64,000 bases of DNA from JBBPYC01 sp965218765. GTDB lineage: Bacteria > Pseudomonadota > Gammaproteobacteria > Burkholderiales > Burkholderiaceae_C. Each line of letters opens with the position of its first letter. Position 1 is the stretch's first letter. The notes below the pieces were generated by a model. It saw nothing but the letters and a program-made list of their open reading frames with translations, was not told the origin of the DNA and did no database searches. Location: assembly GCA_965218765.1 (NCBI GenBank), contig CBDCLU010000002.1, forward strand, positions 1,550,001 through 1,614,000, read 5' to 3'. Positions 35,014 through 43,577 of this stretch are shown in pieces. The position numbers and the translations under genes were made by a program.

Positions 35014-36356
35014 GGCTGGCCACCGACTACCACCGTCACCATGCGATCGGGCTGCAGCTTGCGCTGGAACGCGGCACGGATGTCGGCTGCGGTCAGCGCC
35101 TGCACATGCTCGGTCCAGTGATCGAGATAGTCGAGCGGCAGGTTGTGCCAGGCGATGTTCGCGACGTTGCCCAGCAGCCCGCGGTTGCTATCCAGCCGCA
35201 GTGCGAAGCCGCCGATCAGGTTCAGCTTGGCCGCTTCGAGTTCGGCCTCGGTCGGGCCGTCGGCCACGAAATGCGCGAGCACGTCTTTCGACACCTGCAC
35301 CGCTTGCTCGGCCTGATCCGGCCGCGTCTGCATGCCGATCGTGAACGCGCCCGCGTGCAGGCCCGGTGCGAAATAGCTGTAGACGCTGTAGCTCAAGCCG
35401 CGTTTCTCGCGCACCTCGGCGGTCAGGCGCGACGTGAACCCGCCACCGCCCAGGATGTGGTTGCCGACCGTAAGCGGGAAGTAGTCCGGGTCGCTGCGCG
35501 GATAGCCGGGTTGGCCGATCAGGATATGCGCCTGCGCCGAGGCAAACGGAATGTCGCGCTCCACTGCGTGCGTGAGTGCCGGCACGTCCGGCACCGGCGG
35601 CAATGGTTCGCAAGCCGCTGCGCTCGGCAGTCTGGACAGCAGCTGCGCGGCCAGCGCATCGGCGTGCGCACGGTCGATCGCGCCGACGATGCTGACCTTG
35701 GCGCGGCACGCAAGGATCGTGCGGTCATAGAACGCCGCCATGTCGGCTGGCGCGATCTGCGCCAGCGTCTGTTCGGTCACCTGATAACCATAGGGATGGT
35801 CGCCGTAGACCGCTTCTCCATAGGCCCGGCGTGCGATCGTGGCAGGCCGCGTGTTGGCTTCGCGCAGGGCGGCGCCGATGCGCTGCTGGTCGCGCTGCCA
35901 GATATCGGCCGGAAACGCCGGTGCGCCCAGCTGGCGTGCGGCCAGCGCACCGGCCTTGGCCAGCAACTCCGGGTCCGACAAGGTTCGCAGCGAAAAGCTT
36001 AAGCGGTCCTCACTGGCGCGTGCGTCGAACGATGCACCCAAGTCGGCCCAGGCTTCGCTCAACGCGTTCTCGTCGATCGCGGGTTCGGCGCCGTCGGCCT
36101 TCAATCCTTTCGCCGCTTCGGTCGCGGCCACGCTCGCCAGGCCGGCCTTGGCTGCCGGATCGCGCCGGCTGCCGGCATCGAAATCAATCTGCAGATCGAT
36201 CATCGGAATGCCGGGGCTGGTGACCAGGTATACCTGCGCGCCGCTCGGTTGGGTCCAGCGTTCGATCGGGATCGCCGCCTGAGCCATCGACGCAAAAATC
36301 ATAAGAAAACCCGCGAAGGCGCTGGTCCAGACTGCTTTATGAGCTATTTTTTTCAT
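35010..36356 (-). CDS. M16 family peptidase-like protein lacking the zinc motif
   Basis: A 448-residue protein with a signal peptide (cleavage near MAQA) and the M16 fold (LIGQPGYPRSDPDYFPL, GGGFTSRLTAEVREKRGLSY). The HxxEH zinc motif is absent: the corresponding place reads GLASVAATEAAKG. It is therefore likely the non-catalytic partner of the active M16 protein encoded just upstream (6 bp gap). A periplasmic heteromeric protease is inferred. Confidence 0.92.
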   Translation of the reverse strand: MKKIAHKAVWTSAFAGFLMIFASMAQAAIPIERWTQPSGAQVYLVTSPGIPMIDLQIDFDAGSRRDPAAKAGLASVAATEAAKGLKADGAEPAIDENALSEAWADLGASFDARASEDRLSFSLRTLSDPELLAKAGALAARQLGAPAFPADIWQRDQQRIGAALREANTRPATIARRAYGEAVYGDHPYGYQVTEQTLAQIAPADMAAFYDRTILACRAKVSIVGAIDRAHADALAAQLLSRLPSAAACEPLPPVPDVPALTHAVERDIPFASAQAHILIGQPGYPRSDPDYFPLTVGNHILGGGGFTSRLTAEVREKRGLSYSVYSYFAPGLHAGAFTIGMQTRPDQAEQAVQVSKDVLAHFVADGPTEAELEAAKLNLIGGFALRLDSNRGLLGNVANIAWHNLPLDYLDHWTEHVQALTAADIRAAFQRKLQPDRMVTVVVGGQP

Positions 36357-36362
36357 AGTTCT

Positions 36363-37850
36363 CTACCGTTGGTCGCCGCCATGCAGTGCGCCAGCCGGCC
36401 CCGCGCGGGGGGGCCGATTCGGATCGATCGGCTGCGGCACCAGCACCCCCACGCTCAAATGGTCGTCGTTGAAATAGGTGCCGGCCACGCGCTGCACCTG
36501 GGCCGCCGTGACGGCGCGCAGCCGCGCGATCAGCTGCTCGTCCGCATCGAGCGGCAGCCCGAGCGCCCAGAAGCTGCCGAGCGACCTCGCTTGCGCAAAC
36601 AGCGAATCGCGCTGATAGACCTGGCTGGCGATCCACTGGGTTTTCACGCGCTTGAGTTCCGCCTCCGTCACGCCGCCTTCGGCCACCCGCGCCAATTGCG
36701 CACGCAACTCGCTTTCCGCCTGCGCAGTGGTCTTGCCGGCGGCCGGCACGGCATCGAGCACGAACAGCTGCGGCCCGCGGCCGAGCAGGCCGTTGCCCGC
36801 GCCGGCACTGTCGGCCACCCGGTCCGGCCCCTGCGTCAGCGCGCGGTCGAGGCGCGCACCGCGGTAACCATCGAGCACCGCCGCCAGCACGGTCAGCGAA
36901 AGCGCATCCTCGCCCTCATCGACCCGCGCAGGCGGCTTCGCAGCTGCCGTGCCCGCACCGCTCACGGCGGGCGCGGGCGGCTCGGCCACCAGCGGCGCAA
37001 AGCCGGTCAGCCGCGGCGCCTTGAACGCCATCTGCAGGTACGCCTGCTCGGCCGGCGCCTTGAACTCGATGCGGCGCAGGCCCTGCTGCGGCGGCTCCTC
37101 GCGCGGCTTGCGCGGCGGCACCGGGCGTGCCGGGATGCCGCCGTAATAGCGCTCGGCCAGCACGCGCACCGCGGCCGGATCGACATCGCCGGCCACCACC
37201 ACGGCGGCGTTCGCGGGCACATACCAATGTTGGTAGAAGTTGCGCACGTCGTCCGGCTTGAGCGCATCGATATCGCTCATCCAGCCGATCACCGGCCGGC
37301 GGTAAGGCGAGGCGATGAACGTCACCGCATCCAGCACCTCGTCCATGCGCGCGCGCGGCGCGTCCTCGGTGCGCAGGCGCCGCTCTTCCTTCACGACCTC
37401 CACTTCACGCTTGAATTCGTCGTCGCTCCAGCGGTTGTGCGCGAAGCGGTCGGATTCGAGCTTCATCACGTCCTCCAGCCGATCGGCCGGAATCTGCTGG
37501 TAGTAGCCGGTGTAGTCGCGCGAGGTGAATGCGTTTTCGCGCCCGCCCAACGCAGCCACCTTGCGCGAGAACTCGCCCGGCGCCAGCGTGTCGGTGCCCT
37601 TGAACATCATGTGTTCGAGCACATGCGCGACGCCGCTGGTGCCGTCCACCTCGTCCATCGCGCCGACCCGCACCCACAGCATGTGTACCGCCGTCGGTGC
37701 GCGCCGGTCCGGCTTGACGATCACGGTGAGACCGTTGGCCAGTGTGAACTGCGTGGTAGGTGGCGCAGCCGGCTCGGCGGACAGTGCCGGCAGCACCGCG
37801 GCGCCGGTCAACAGGCCGGCCAGGACAAGGCGTTGTACAGGGTGTTTCAT
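36363..37850 (-). CDS. M16 family zinc metallopeptidase, active subunit
   Basis: A 495-residue secreted protein with a signal peptide (ending near ALSAE) and the inverted zinc motif HVLEH in VAHVLEHMMFKGT. Downstream Glu-containing NAFTSRDYTGYYQQ is also characteristic. It probably forms a periplasmic protease with the motif-less paralogue downstream. The start at 37850 gives a proper signal peptide; the 10-codon extension to 37880 would abut ftsY on the opposite strand. Confidence 0.93.
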   Translation of the reverse strand: MKHPVQRLVLAGLLTGAAVLPALSAEPAAPPTTQFTLANGLTVIVKPDRRAPTAVHMLWVRVGAMDEVDGTSGVAHVLEHMMFKGTDTLAPGEFSRKVAALGGRENAFTSRDYTGYYQQIPADRLEDVMKLESDRFAHNRWSDDEFKREVEVVKEERRLRTEDAPRARMDEVLDAVTFIASPYRRPVIGWMSDIDALKPDDVRNFYQHWYVPANAAVVVAGDVDPAAVRVLAERYYGGIPARPVPPRKPREEPPQQGLRRIEFKAPAEQAYLQMAFKAPRLTGFAPLVAEPPAPAVSGAGTAAAKPPARVDEGEDALSLTVLAAVLDGYRGARLDRALTQGPDRVADSAGAGNGLLGRGPQLFVLDAVPAAGKTTAQAESELRAQLARVAEGGVTEAELKRVKTQWIASQVYQRDSLFAQARSLGSFWALGLPLDADEQLIARLRAVTAAQVQRVAGTYFNDDHLSVGVLVPQPIDPNRPPRAGPAGALHGGDQR

Positions 37851-37879
37851 AGAATCGTCGGATTGTAGAAACCCGCTCA

Positions 37880-39376
37880 ATGTTCAAGTTCCTGAAGAAA
37901 ATTTTCCGCGGCTCGGACACGGAGCAGCCGGCCGCCCCAGCTGAACATGACCAGCCGCCAGGACCGGCCGCAGAACCGATTGCAAAGGCCCCGGCAGCCG
38001 CCGCGGCGATCGAACCCGATCAGGCATCGGCGCCGGCAGTACCCGCGCCGATCGAACCGCCGATGGCCTCGCAGGACGGGCGATCGGCTGCGAAGCCGAC
38101 CGCTGCGCCGGCTGAACAACCGGCATCTGCGCCGTCTGCCAGACCGGCGGCGGAAATCGCAGCGCCGCTGCCAGCCGCAGAAACGCCGGATCCGGCTGCG
38201 CTCGCGCCGGCGAACCCGCCGGTCGCCTTCACGCCTGCACCGGCCGAGGTCGAGCTCGCCGTTGAACCGCCACGGTTCCAGCCGCCCGTTGCCGAGCCTC
38301 TCATGCTGGCGCCACTGCCACCACTTGCAGCCCCGACGACCCGCACCCAGCCGCCAGCACCCGCCTGGGCCAGCAGCGGCAGCCTGATCGGCAGCGCGCT
38401 GGTCCGGCCGCTCGACATTCCGGTGCCGTCCGCCACGCCGGTCGCACGCGCGCGCTGGTCAGCCAAGCTCAAGGCCGGCTTGCGCAAGACCGGTAGCAGC
38501 CTATCGGGCGTATTCACCGGCGCGCAGATCACGGAAAGCCTGTATGACGATCTGGAATCGGCGCTGCTGCTGGCCGACACCGGCGTGCCGGCCACGCAAT
38601 TCCTGCTTGCCGAGGTGCGCCGGCGCGTGAAGGCCGGCGGCGCCACCCATCCGATCGCGGTGCGCAACGCGCTGGTCGATGCGCTCACGCAGTTGCTCAA
38701 GCCGCTGGAAAAAGAACTCGTTATCGGCGAGTTCACGCCGACCGTGATCATGGTCGCGGGCGTGAACGGTGCCGGCAAGACGACTTCGATCGGCAAGCTC
38801 ACCAAACACCTGGCCAACGAAGGCGCGGGCGTGCTGCTGGCCGCCGCCGACACGTTTCGTGCGGCTGCGCGCGAACAGCTCGGCATTTGGGCCGATCGCA
38901 ACCTGGTCGAGATCGTGGCGCAGGAAGGCGGCGATCCGGCCGCCGTCAGCTTCGACGCGGTGACGGCGGCCAGAGCGCGCGGCAAGGATGTGGTGCTGGT
39001 CGATACGGCCGGCCGGCTGCCGACCCAGCTGCACCTGATGGAAGAGCTGAAAAAAATCAAGCGCGTGGTGCAGAAGGCCGATCCGGGCGCGCCGCACGAG
39101 GTGCTGCTCGTGATCGACGGCAACACCGGGCAGAACGCGCTTGCGCAGGTGAAGGCGTTCGACGCCACGCTCGGCCTGACCGGGCTGATCGTGACCAAGC
39201 TCGACGGCACCGCGAAAGGCGGCGTGCTGGCCGCCATCGCGCAATGGGGCGCCGAGCGGGGGCGCAGCGCAGAGGGCGGTGGTCCGGTGCCGGTCTACTT
39301 CATCGGCGTCGGCGAAAAGCTGGAGGACCTGGAAACCTTCAATGCGCGCGAGTTCGCGCAGGCGCTGCTTGAGTGA
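37880..39376 (+). CDS. ftsY: Signal recognition particle receptor FtsY
   Basis: A 498-residue SRP GTPase. Residues 1-190 are a long acidic, Pro/Ala-rich A domain that binds the membrane. The NG domain follows with the P-loop GVNGAGKTTS at about 294-303, DTAGRLPTQ, and TKLDGTAKGG for guanine recognition. It docks SRP-ribosome complexes at the Sec translocon. It is divergent from the M16 pair, with the start codons 29 bp apart, so promoters overlap. Confidence 0.97.
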   Translation: MFKFLKKIFRGSDTEQPAAPAEHDQPPGPAAEPIAKAPAAAAAIEPDQASAPAVPAPIEPPMASQDGRSAAKPTAAPAEQPASAPSARPAAEIAAPLPAAETPDPAALAPANPPVAFTPAPAEVELAVEPPRFQPPVAEPLMLAPLPPLAAPTTRTQPPAPAWASSGSLIGSALVRPLDIPVPSATPVARARWSAKLKAGLRKTGSSLSGVFTGAQITESLYDDLESALLLADTGVPATQFLLAEVRRRVKAGGATHPIAVRNALVDALTQLLKPLEKELVIGEFTPTVIMVAGVNGAGKTTSIGKLTKHLANEGAGVLLAAADTFRAAAREQLGIWADRNLVEIVAQEGGDPAAVSFDAVTAARARGKDVVLVDTAGRLPTQLHLMEELKKIKRVVQKADPGAPHEVLLVIDGNTGQNALAQVKAFDATLGLTGLIVTKLDGTAKGGVLAAIAQWGAERGRSAEGGGPVPVYFIGVGEKLEDLETFNAREFAQALLE

Positions 39377-39469
39377 CGCGGGCCGCGCGGGCTCGCCACG
39401 GGCGCACTTGACCGCAAGGCTTGCGCCTGATGCCGGCATCGCGCACAGGCGCCCACCACTGTTCGTGCC

Positions 39470-40477
39470 GTGACCGCACCTGCACCGCTCGACGGCGCGT
39501 ACTGCATCGCGCTGGCAGGCCCGACCGCTGCCGGCAAGAGCGCCGCCGCGCTGGCGATCGCCGAACGTCATCCGGCCGAGATCATCAGCGTCGACTCCGC
39601 ACTGGTCTATCGCGGCATGGACATCGGCACCGCCAAGCCGGGCGCGGCCGAACGCGCCGCGGTGCCGCACCACCTGATCGACATCCGCGACCCGAGCGAG
39701 CCCTACAGCGCCGCGCTGTTCGCACAGGACGCGCGGCGGCTGATCGATGAGATCAATGCGCGCGGTCGGCTCGCGCTTCTGGTCGGCGGCACGATGCTGT
39801 ACTTTCGCGCGCTGTTCGATGGGCTCGATGCGATGCCGGCGGCCGATGCGGTAATTCGCGCCGGCATCGAGCGCGATGCCGCGCAGCTCGGCTGGCCTGT
39901 GCTGCACCGGCAACTGAGCGAAGTCGACCCGGTCACTGCCGCGCAATTGGCGCCTGGAGACACCCAGCGCATCGGGCGCGCGTTGGAAGTATTGCGTGCC
40001 AGCGGGAGACCCATCTCCTCCTTTCATACTACTGAAAATGTAGCAAAGAGTGGAGATCGCAGTAGCGCCCCAGCACTCTTTAGCCTCGAACCGACGAACC
40101 GCGCCTGGCTGCATGAACATATCGCGGAACGGTTCGATCAAATGCTTGCTGCCGGCCTGCTCGATGAAGTCCGCGCGTTGCGTGCGCGTGGCGACCTTGA
40201 TGCCCAACTGCCGTCGATGCGCTGCGTGGGCTATCGTCAGGCATGGGCAGTGCTAGCCGGTGAAGCGCCGCTCGGTGAGCTGCGTGAACGCGGGATCGCT
40301 GCGACGCGGCAACTGGCCAAGCGCCAGCTGACCTGGCTGCGTTCGATGCCGCAGCGCCAGGTCATTCGGTGCGACCAGCCGGACGCAGTCGCTGCGTTGC
40401 TGATCGCGGTGGATCACGCGCTGGCGGCCCGGCCTGCGCCGGCACTGCCAGCGCAAACGAGGAACGAGAAAAGATGA
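39470..40477 (+). CDS. miaA: tRNA dimethylallyltransferase
   Basis: Adds a dimethylallyl group to A37 of tRNAs reading U-starting codons. 335 residues from a GTG start at 39470. Motifs: P-loop AGPTAAGKSA, DSALVYRGMDIGTAKP, HHLIDIRDP, LLVGGTMLYFRAL and the C-terminal RQLAKRQLTWLR. A locally AT-rich stretch at about 40018-40060 encodes SSFHTTENVAKSGDRSS, with composition unlike the rest of the gene, but the frame is intact. The stop overlaps the next start (ATGA). Confidence 0.96.
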   Translation: MTAPAPLDGAYCIALAGPTAAGKSAAALAIAERHPAEIISVDSALVYRGMDIGTAKPGAAERAAVPHHLIDIRDPSEPYSAALFAQDARRLIDEINARGRLALLVGGTMLYFRALFDGLDAMPAADAVIRAGIERDAAQLGWPVLHRQLSEVDPVTAAQLAPGDTQRIGRALEVLRASGRPISSFHTTENVAKSGDRSSAPALFSLEPTNRAWLHEHIAERFDQMLAAGLLDEVRALRARGDLDAQLPSMRCVGYRQAWAVLAGEAPLGELRERGIAATRQLAKRQLTWLRSMPQRQVIRCDQPDAVAALLIAVDHALAARPAPALPAQTRNEKR

Positions 40478-41130
40478 TCGTGCAGGTGCGCAACCTTGCG
40501 AAGCGCTACGCGGAATCTGCCGTGTTCGAGCATGTGTCGCTCGATGTCGCAGCCGGCGAATTCGTCGCAATCGTCGGCGATTCGGGCGTGGGCAAGTCCA
40601 CCTTGCTCAACTGCATCGCCGGGCTTGACGACTGGAGCGAGGGCGGTGTCACGCTCGATGGCGTTGACCTGAACGGCCAGGGCCCGGACCAGCGAGCCTT
40701 GCTGCGCCGCCGCAAGGTCGGCTTCGTATTTCAGGCGTTCCACGTGTTGCCGCATCTGGACGTGGCACAGAACATTGCGCTGCCGCTGCTGCTGCTGGGC
40801 GAGCCTGACGCTGCACGCGTACAGCAGATGCTCGATGCAGTCGGCCTGCAGGGCCTGGGCGAGCGGTTGCCCGAGCAATTGAGCGGCGGCCAGCTGCAAC
40901 GAGTCGCACTCGCGCGCGCGCTGGTGCATCGCCCTGCCGTCGTGCTGGCCGATGAGCCGACCGGCAACCTCGACCCCGGCACTGCCGCGAGGGTGCTCGA
41001 TGTGCTGGTTGCGCAAGCGCGTGAACATGACGCAGCGTTGGTGCTGGTGACCCATGCACAGGCAGCTGCCGAGCGCGCTGATCGCGTGCTGCGGCTCAAA
41101 AGCAATGGGATCGAGCCGCTCGGGGCGTAA
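40474..41130 (+). CDS. ABC transporter ATPase, LolD/MacB-like
   Basis: A 218-residue ATPase with Walker A GDSGVGKST, Q-loop FVFQAFHVLPHL, signature LSGGQ, Walker B VVLADEPTGNLD and the switch His. The DEPTGNLD Walker B region is typical of the LolD/MacB/FtsE group that drives periplasmic or lipoprotein-related machines. No permease gene is adjacent, so the partner must be elsewhere. It is coupled to miaA by a 4-nt overlap. Confidence 0.92.
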   Translation: MIVQVRNLAKRYAESAVFEHVSLDVAAGEFVAIVGDSGVGKSTLLNCIAGLDDWSEGGVTLDGVDLNGQGPDQRALLRRRKVGFVFQAFHVLPHLDVAQNIALPLLLLGEPDAARVQQMLDAVGLQGLGERLPEQLSGGQLQRVALARALVHRPAVVLADEPTGNLDPGTAARVLDVLVAQAREHDAALVLVTHAQAAAERADRVLRLKSNGIEPLGA

Positions 41131-41132
41131 AA

Positions 41133-41164
41133 AAAAGCACCCGGCGTTGCTGCCTGGTGCTTTT
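41133..41164. terminator. Bidirectional terminator between ATPase gene and tRNA-Val
   Basis: A 9-bp inverted repeat, AAAAGCACC (41133-41141) and GGTGCTTTT (41156-41164). On the plus strand it follows the ATPase stop by 2 bp and ends in four T; on the minus strand it is followed by a longer T run and lies downstream of the tRNA. Confidence 0.85.
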
Positions 41165-41191
41165 CGTGATGGTGCTTGAAGCTACCAAATC

Positions 41192-41268
41192 TGGTAGGCG
41201 CGAGTGGACTCGAACCACCGACCCCCACCATGTCAAGGTGGTGCTCTAACCAGCTGAGCTACGCGCCT
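41192..41268 (-). tRNA. tRNA-Val (anticodon GAC)
   Basis: 77 nt with encoded CCA. On the minus strand the acceptor stem AGGCGCG pairs with CGCGCCT. The D arm is GCTC-AGCTGGTTA-GAGC, the anticodon stem CCACC/GGTGG holds the loop TTGACAT (anticodon GAC), and the T arm has GGTTCGAGTCC. It closely matches other bacterial Val-GAC tRNAs. Confidence 0.98.
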
Positions 41269-41293
41269 GTCGTCGTCTTGCCGACAGCCGCAT

Positions 41294-41299
41294 ATTGTA
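41294..41299 (-). promoter_or_regulatory. Possible -10 element of tRNA-Val
   Basis: On the minus strand TACAAT stands 25 bp upstream of the mature tRNA 5' end and just beyond the relA stop. No good -35 is visible at the right distance, so this is tentative. Confidence 0.35.
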
Positions 41300-41309
41300 G
41301 CAGCCGGCC

Positions 41310-43553
41310 TTAACGCCGACGCGCGCGGCGTACGCCATCGATGCGGGCGACAACGCTGAGCGTTTGCTCGAGTCGGGCCGCGTCCGAGACTTCCACCGTG
41401 AAGGTCATCCAGGCTGTGCCTTTCACGGTTTGCGTCTGCACGCCGATCACGTTCATCCTGGCTTGTGCGAATACGTCGGAGATGTCGCGCAGCAGGCCTT
41501 GGCGGTCATGCGCTTCAACCGCGACATCAACCGGGTAAATCGCGCGGCGTTCACCATCGCGCGGTGGCGTGCCCCAATCGACTTCAATGACCCGTTCCGG
41601 GCTGCGGCTGGCCAGCTCGTGAAAATTGCGGCAGTCGCCGCGGTGAATCGACACACCTCGGCCACGCGTGACGAAGCCGGCGACGAGGTCGGGCGGCGCC
41701 GGCCGGCAGCATTTGGCCAGCTGGGTCAGCAGGGATTCAAGGCCGACCACCAGCACGCCGTCACGCGTCTGACCGGGCGGGGTTGCGATCTTCAGGCGCG
41801 GCGCTTCGTCTGCCGGCAGCGCTGGACTGGGGCGCAGTGATTGCTCGATTTGGCGCAGCGAGAGCTCGTCCTTGCCAACCGCACCGAACAGCTCGTCGGC
41901 CGATTGGAAGCCCACCTGCGCGGCCAGGTCTTCGAGCTTGAGCGCCGTTTTGCCTTCGCGCTGCAACAGCTTTTCGACCGATTCGCGGCCGCGCGCCGCG
42001 GTTTCATGCTGGGCCAGTGCGTTGAACCAGGCACGCACCTTGGTGCGCGCGCGGTGGCTGGCCAGATAGGCGCCTTCCGCGCTGAGCCAGTCGCGCGATG
42101 GCCCGCCTTCGCGCGAAGCGATGATCTGCACGGTCTGGCCATTCTTCAGCGCGGTATTCAGCGGCGTGAGCTGGCCGTCGATGCGTGCGCCGCGGCAGCG
42201 GTGCCCGAGGCTGGTATGCACGCTGTAGGCGAAATCGACCGGCGTGGCACCTTGCGGCAACTCGATCACGGAGGCCTGCGGCGTGAGCACATAGATGTGG
42301 TCTTCCAGCAGCCCGTGCGTGGCCGCTGCGCCGGACAAGTCTTTTTCCCAGGCCAGCAACTGGCGCAGCACCGCGATCTTCGCGTCGTAGGCGCTGTCGG
42401 CACTCACGCCCAGATAACCTTTGGTGCCGGCCTCCTTGTAGGCCCAATGCGCGGCCATGCCGTGCTCGGCATGAGCGTGCATGGCCTCGGTACGGATCTG
42501 GATCTCGATCGGCTTGGCTGCCGCATCGCGCACCACCGTGTGCAGAGACCGATAACCATTCGCCTTCGGCCGGGCGATGTAGTCGTCGAACTCCTGCGAA
42601 ACCGGCGTGAAGCGTTCGTGCACCCAGGCCAGCGCGGTGTAGCAATCGCTGAGTGCGGGCACCACCACGCGCAGCGCACGCACGTCGAACACCTGATCGA
42701 AGTCGAGGCCCTTGCCACGCATCTTCTTGACGATGCTGTAGATGTGCTTCGGCCTCCCCTGTACGGTGGCGCCGATGCCTTGCGCGTGCAATTGCTGCTC
42801 GAGGTCCGAGCGCAGCTGCTCAACCCGCAGTTCGCGCTCGACCCGTTTCTCATCGAGCAGCCGCGCAACGTCGCGGTAGGTGTCCGGTTCCAGGAAGCGG
42901 AACGACAGGTCCTCGATCTCCCACTTGATCTCCCAGATCCCCAAGCGGTTGGCCAGCGGCGCGAACACTTGCAGCGTTTCGGCCGCCTGCGCGCGCGGCA
43001 TGCGCTTTCTGGAGCTGGCAAAGAAACGCAGCGTCTGCAGCCGCGATGCCAGCCGCAGCATCACCACGCGCAAGTCGCGGGAGAACGCAAGCAGCATCTT
43101 GCGCACGTTCTCGGTCTGCACGACGGGGTCGTCGAGCGGCGTGGTCGCATTGACCGGCGTGGCCGCAGACCAGGCGCTGCGCGCGCGCTTTTGCACGCGC
43201 ACCAGCTTGGTGGTTTCGATGGCGAGTTCGGCAAAGTTGTCGCCGAACGCTTTTGCGATCACTTCCTGCGGCCGGTTCAGGTAGGCGCAGGTGTAGACCA
43301 GATAGCTGGCTGCCTGCATCGCCTCGGATCCGCCGATGGCGCGCAGGATGGCAGCCATGCCGTCTGCGTGTGCCAACGCGTTCTCCCCCGAGTCGAGCGT
43401 TTCGCCACTGATCAGCGGCTCGGCGAATGCACGTGCGCGGGCACGTGCATCGGGCTGCGCTGGCAATGACTGCGCGGTGGCGGCGACCACGTCGGGCACC
43501 ACGTGGGCGATGCTTGCCACATGGCCGGCGGTTTCGGTGCTGAGGCTTTTCAT
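41310..43553 (-). CDS. relA: (p)ppGpp synthetase RelA
   Basis: A 747-residue RSH-family protein of the stringent response. The N-terminal hydrolase region lacks the HD metal motif (YTCAYL in that area), so it should not degrade (p)ppGpp. The synthetase domain has FDVRALRVVV and EFDDYIARPKANGYRSLH; the acidic EFDD is the signature of monofunctional RelA, whereas SpoT has RFKD. A TGS domain (IYVLTPQASVIELPQG) and a C-terminal ACT domain follow. It is expressed towards tRNA-Val. Confidence 0.94.
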   Translation of the reverse strand: MKSLSTETAGHVASIAHVVPDVVAATAQSLPAQPDARARARAFAEPLISGETLDSGENALAHADGMAAILRAIGGSEAMQAASYLVYTCAYLNRPQEVIAKAFGDNFAELAIETTKLVRVQKRARSAWSAATPVNATTPLDDPVVQTENVRKMLLAFSRDLRVVMLRLASRLQTLRFFASSRKRMPRAQAAETLQVFAPLANRLGIWEIKWEIEDLSFRFLEPDTYRDVARLLDEKRVERELRVEQLRSDLEQQLHAQGIGATVQGRPKHIYSIVKKMRGKGLDFDQVFDVRALRVVVPALSDCYTALAWVHERFTPVSQEFDDYIARPKANGYRSLHTVVRDAAAKPIEIQIRTEAMHAHAEHGMAAHWAYKEAGTKGYLGVSADSAYDAKIAVLRQLLAWEKDLSGAAATHGLLEDHIYVLTPQASVIELPQGATPVDFAYSVHTSLGHRCRGARIDGQLTPLNTALKNGQTVQIIASREGGPSRDWLSAEGAYLASHRARTKVRAWFNALAQHETAARGRESVEKLLQREGKTALKLEDLAAQVGFQSADELFGAVGKDELSLRQIEQSLRPSPALPADEAPRLKIATPPGQTRDGVLVVGLESLLTQLAKCCRPAPPDLVAGFVTRGRGVSIHRGDCRNFHELASRSPERVIEVDWGTPPRDGERRAIYPVDVAVEAHDRQGLLRDISDVFAQARMNVIGVQTQTVKGTAWMTFTVEVSDAARLEQTLSVVARIDGVRRARRR

Positions 43554-43577
43554 CGGCGCAACAGGCTGGGCAAAATC

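Noticed and set aside
36249..37868. Plus-strand frame of 539 codons
   Set aside because: It covers the active M16 peptidase gene on the other strand and shows only Arg/His-rich sequence.
41192..41268. tRNA-Val as an integration site
   Set aside because: No integrase gene and no duplicated tRNA 3' end was seen on either side; the neighbours are housekeeping genes.
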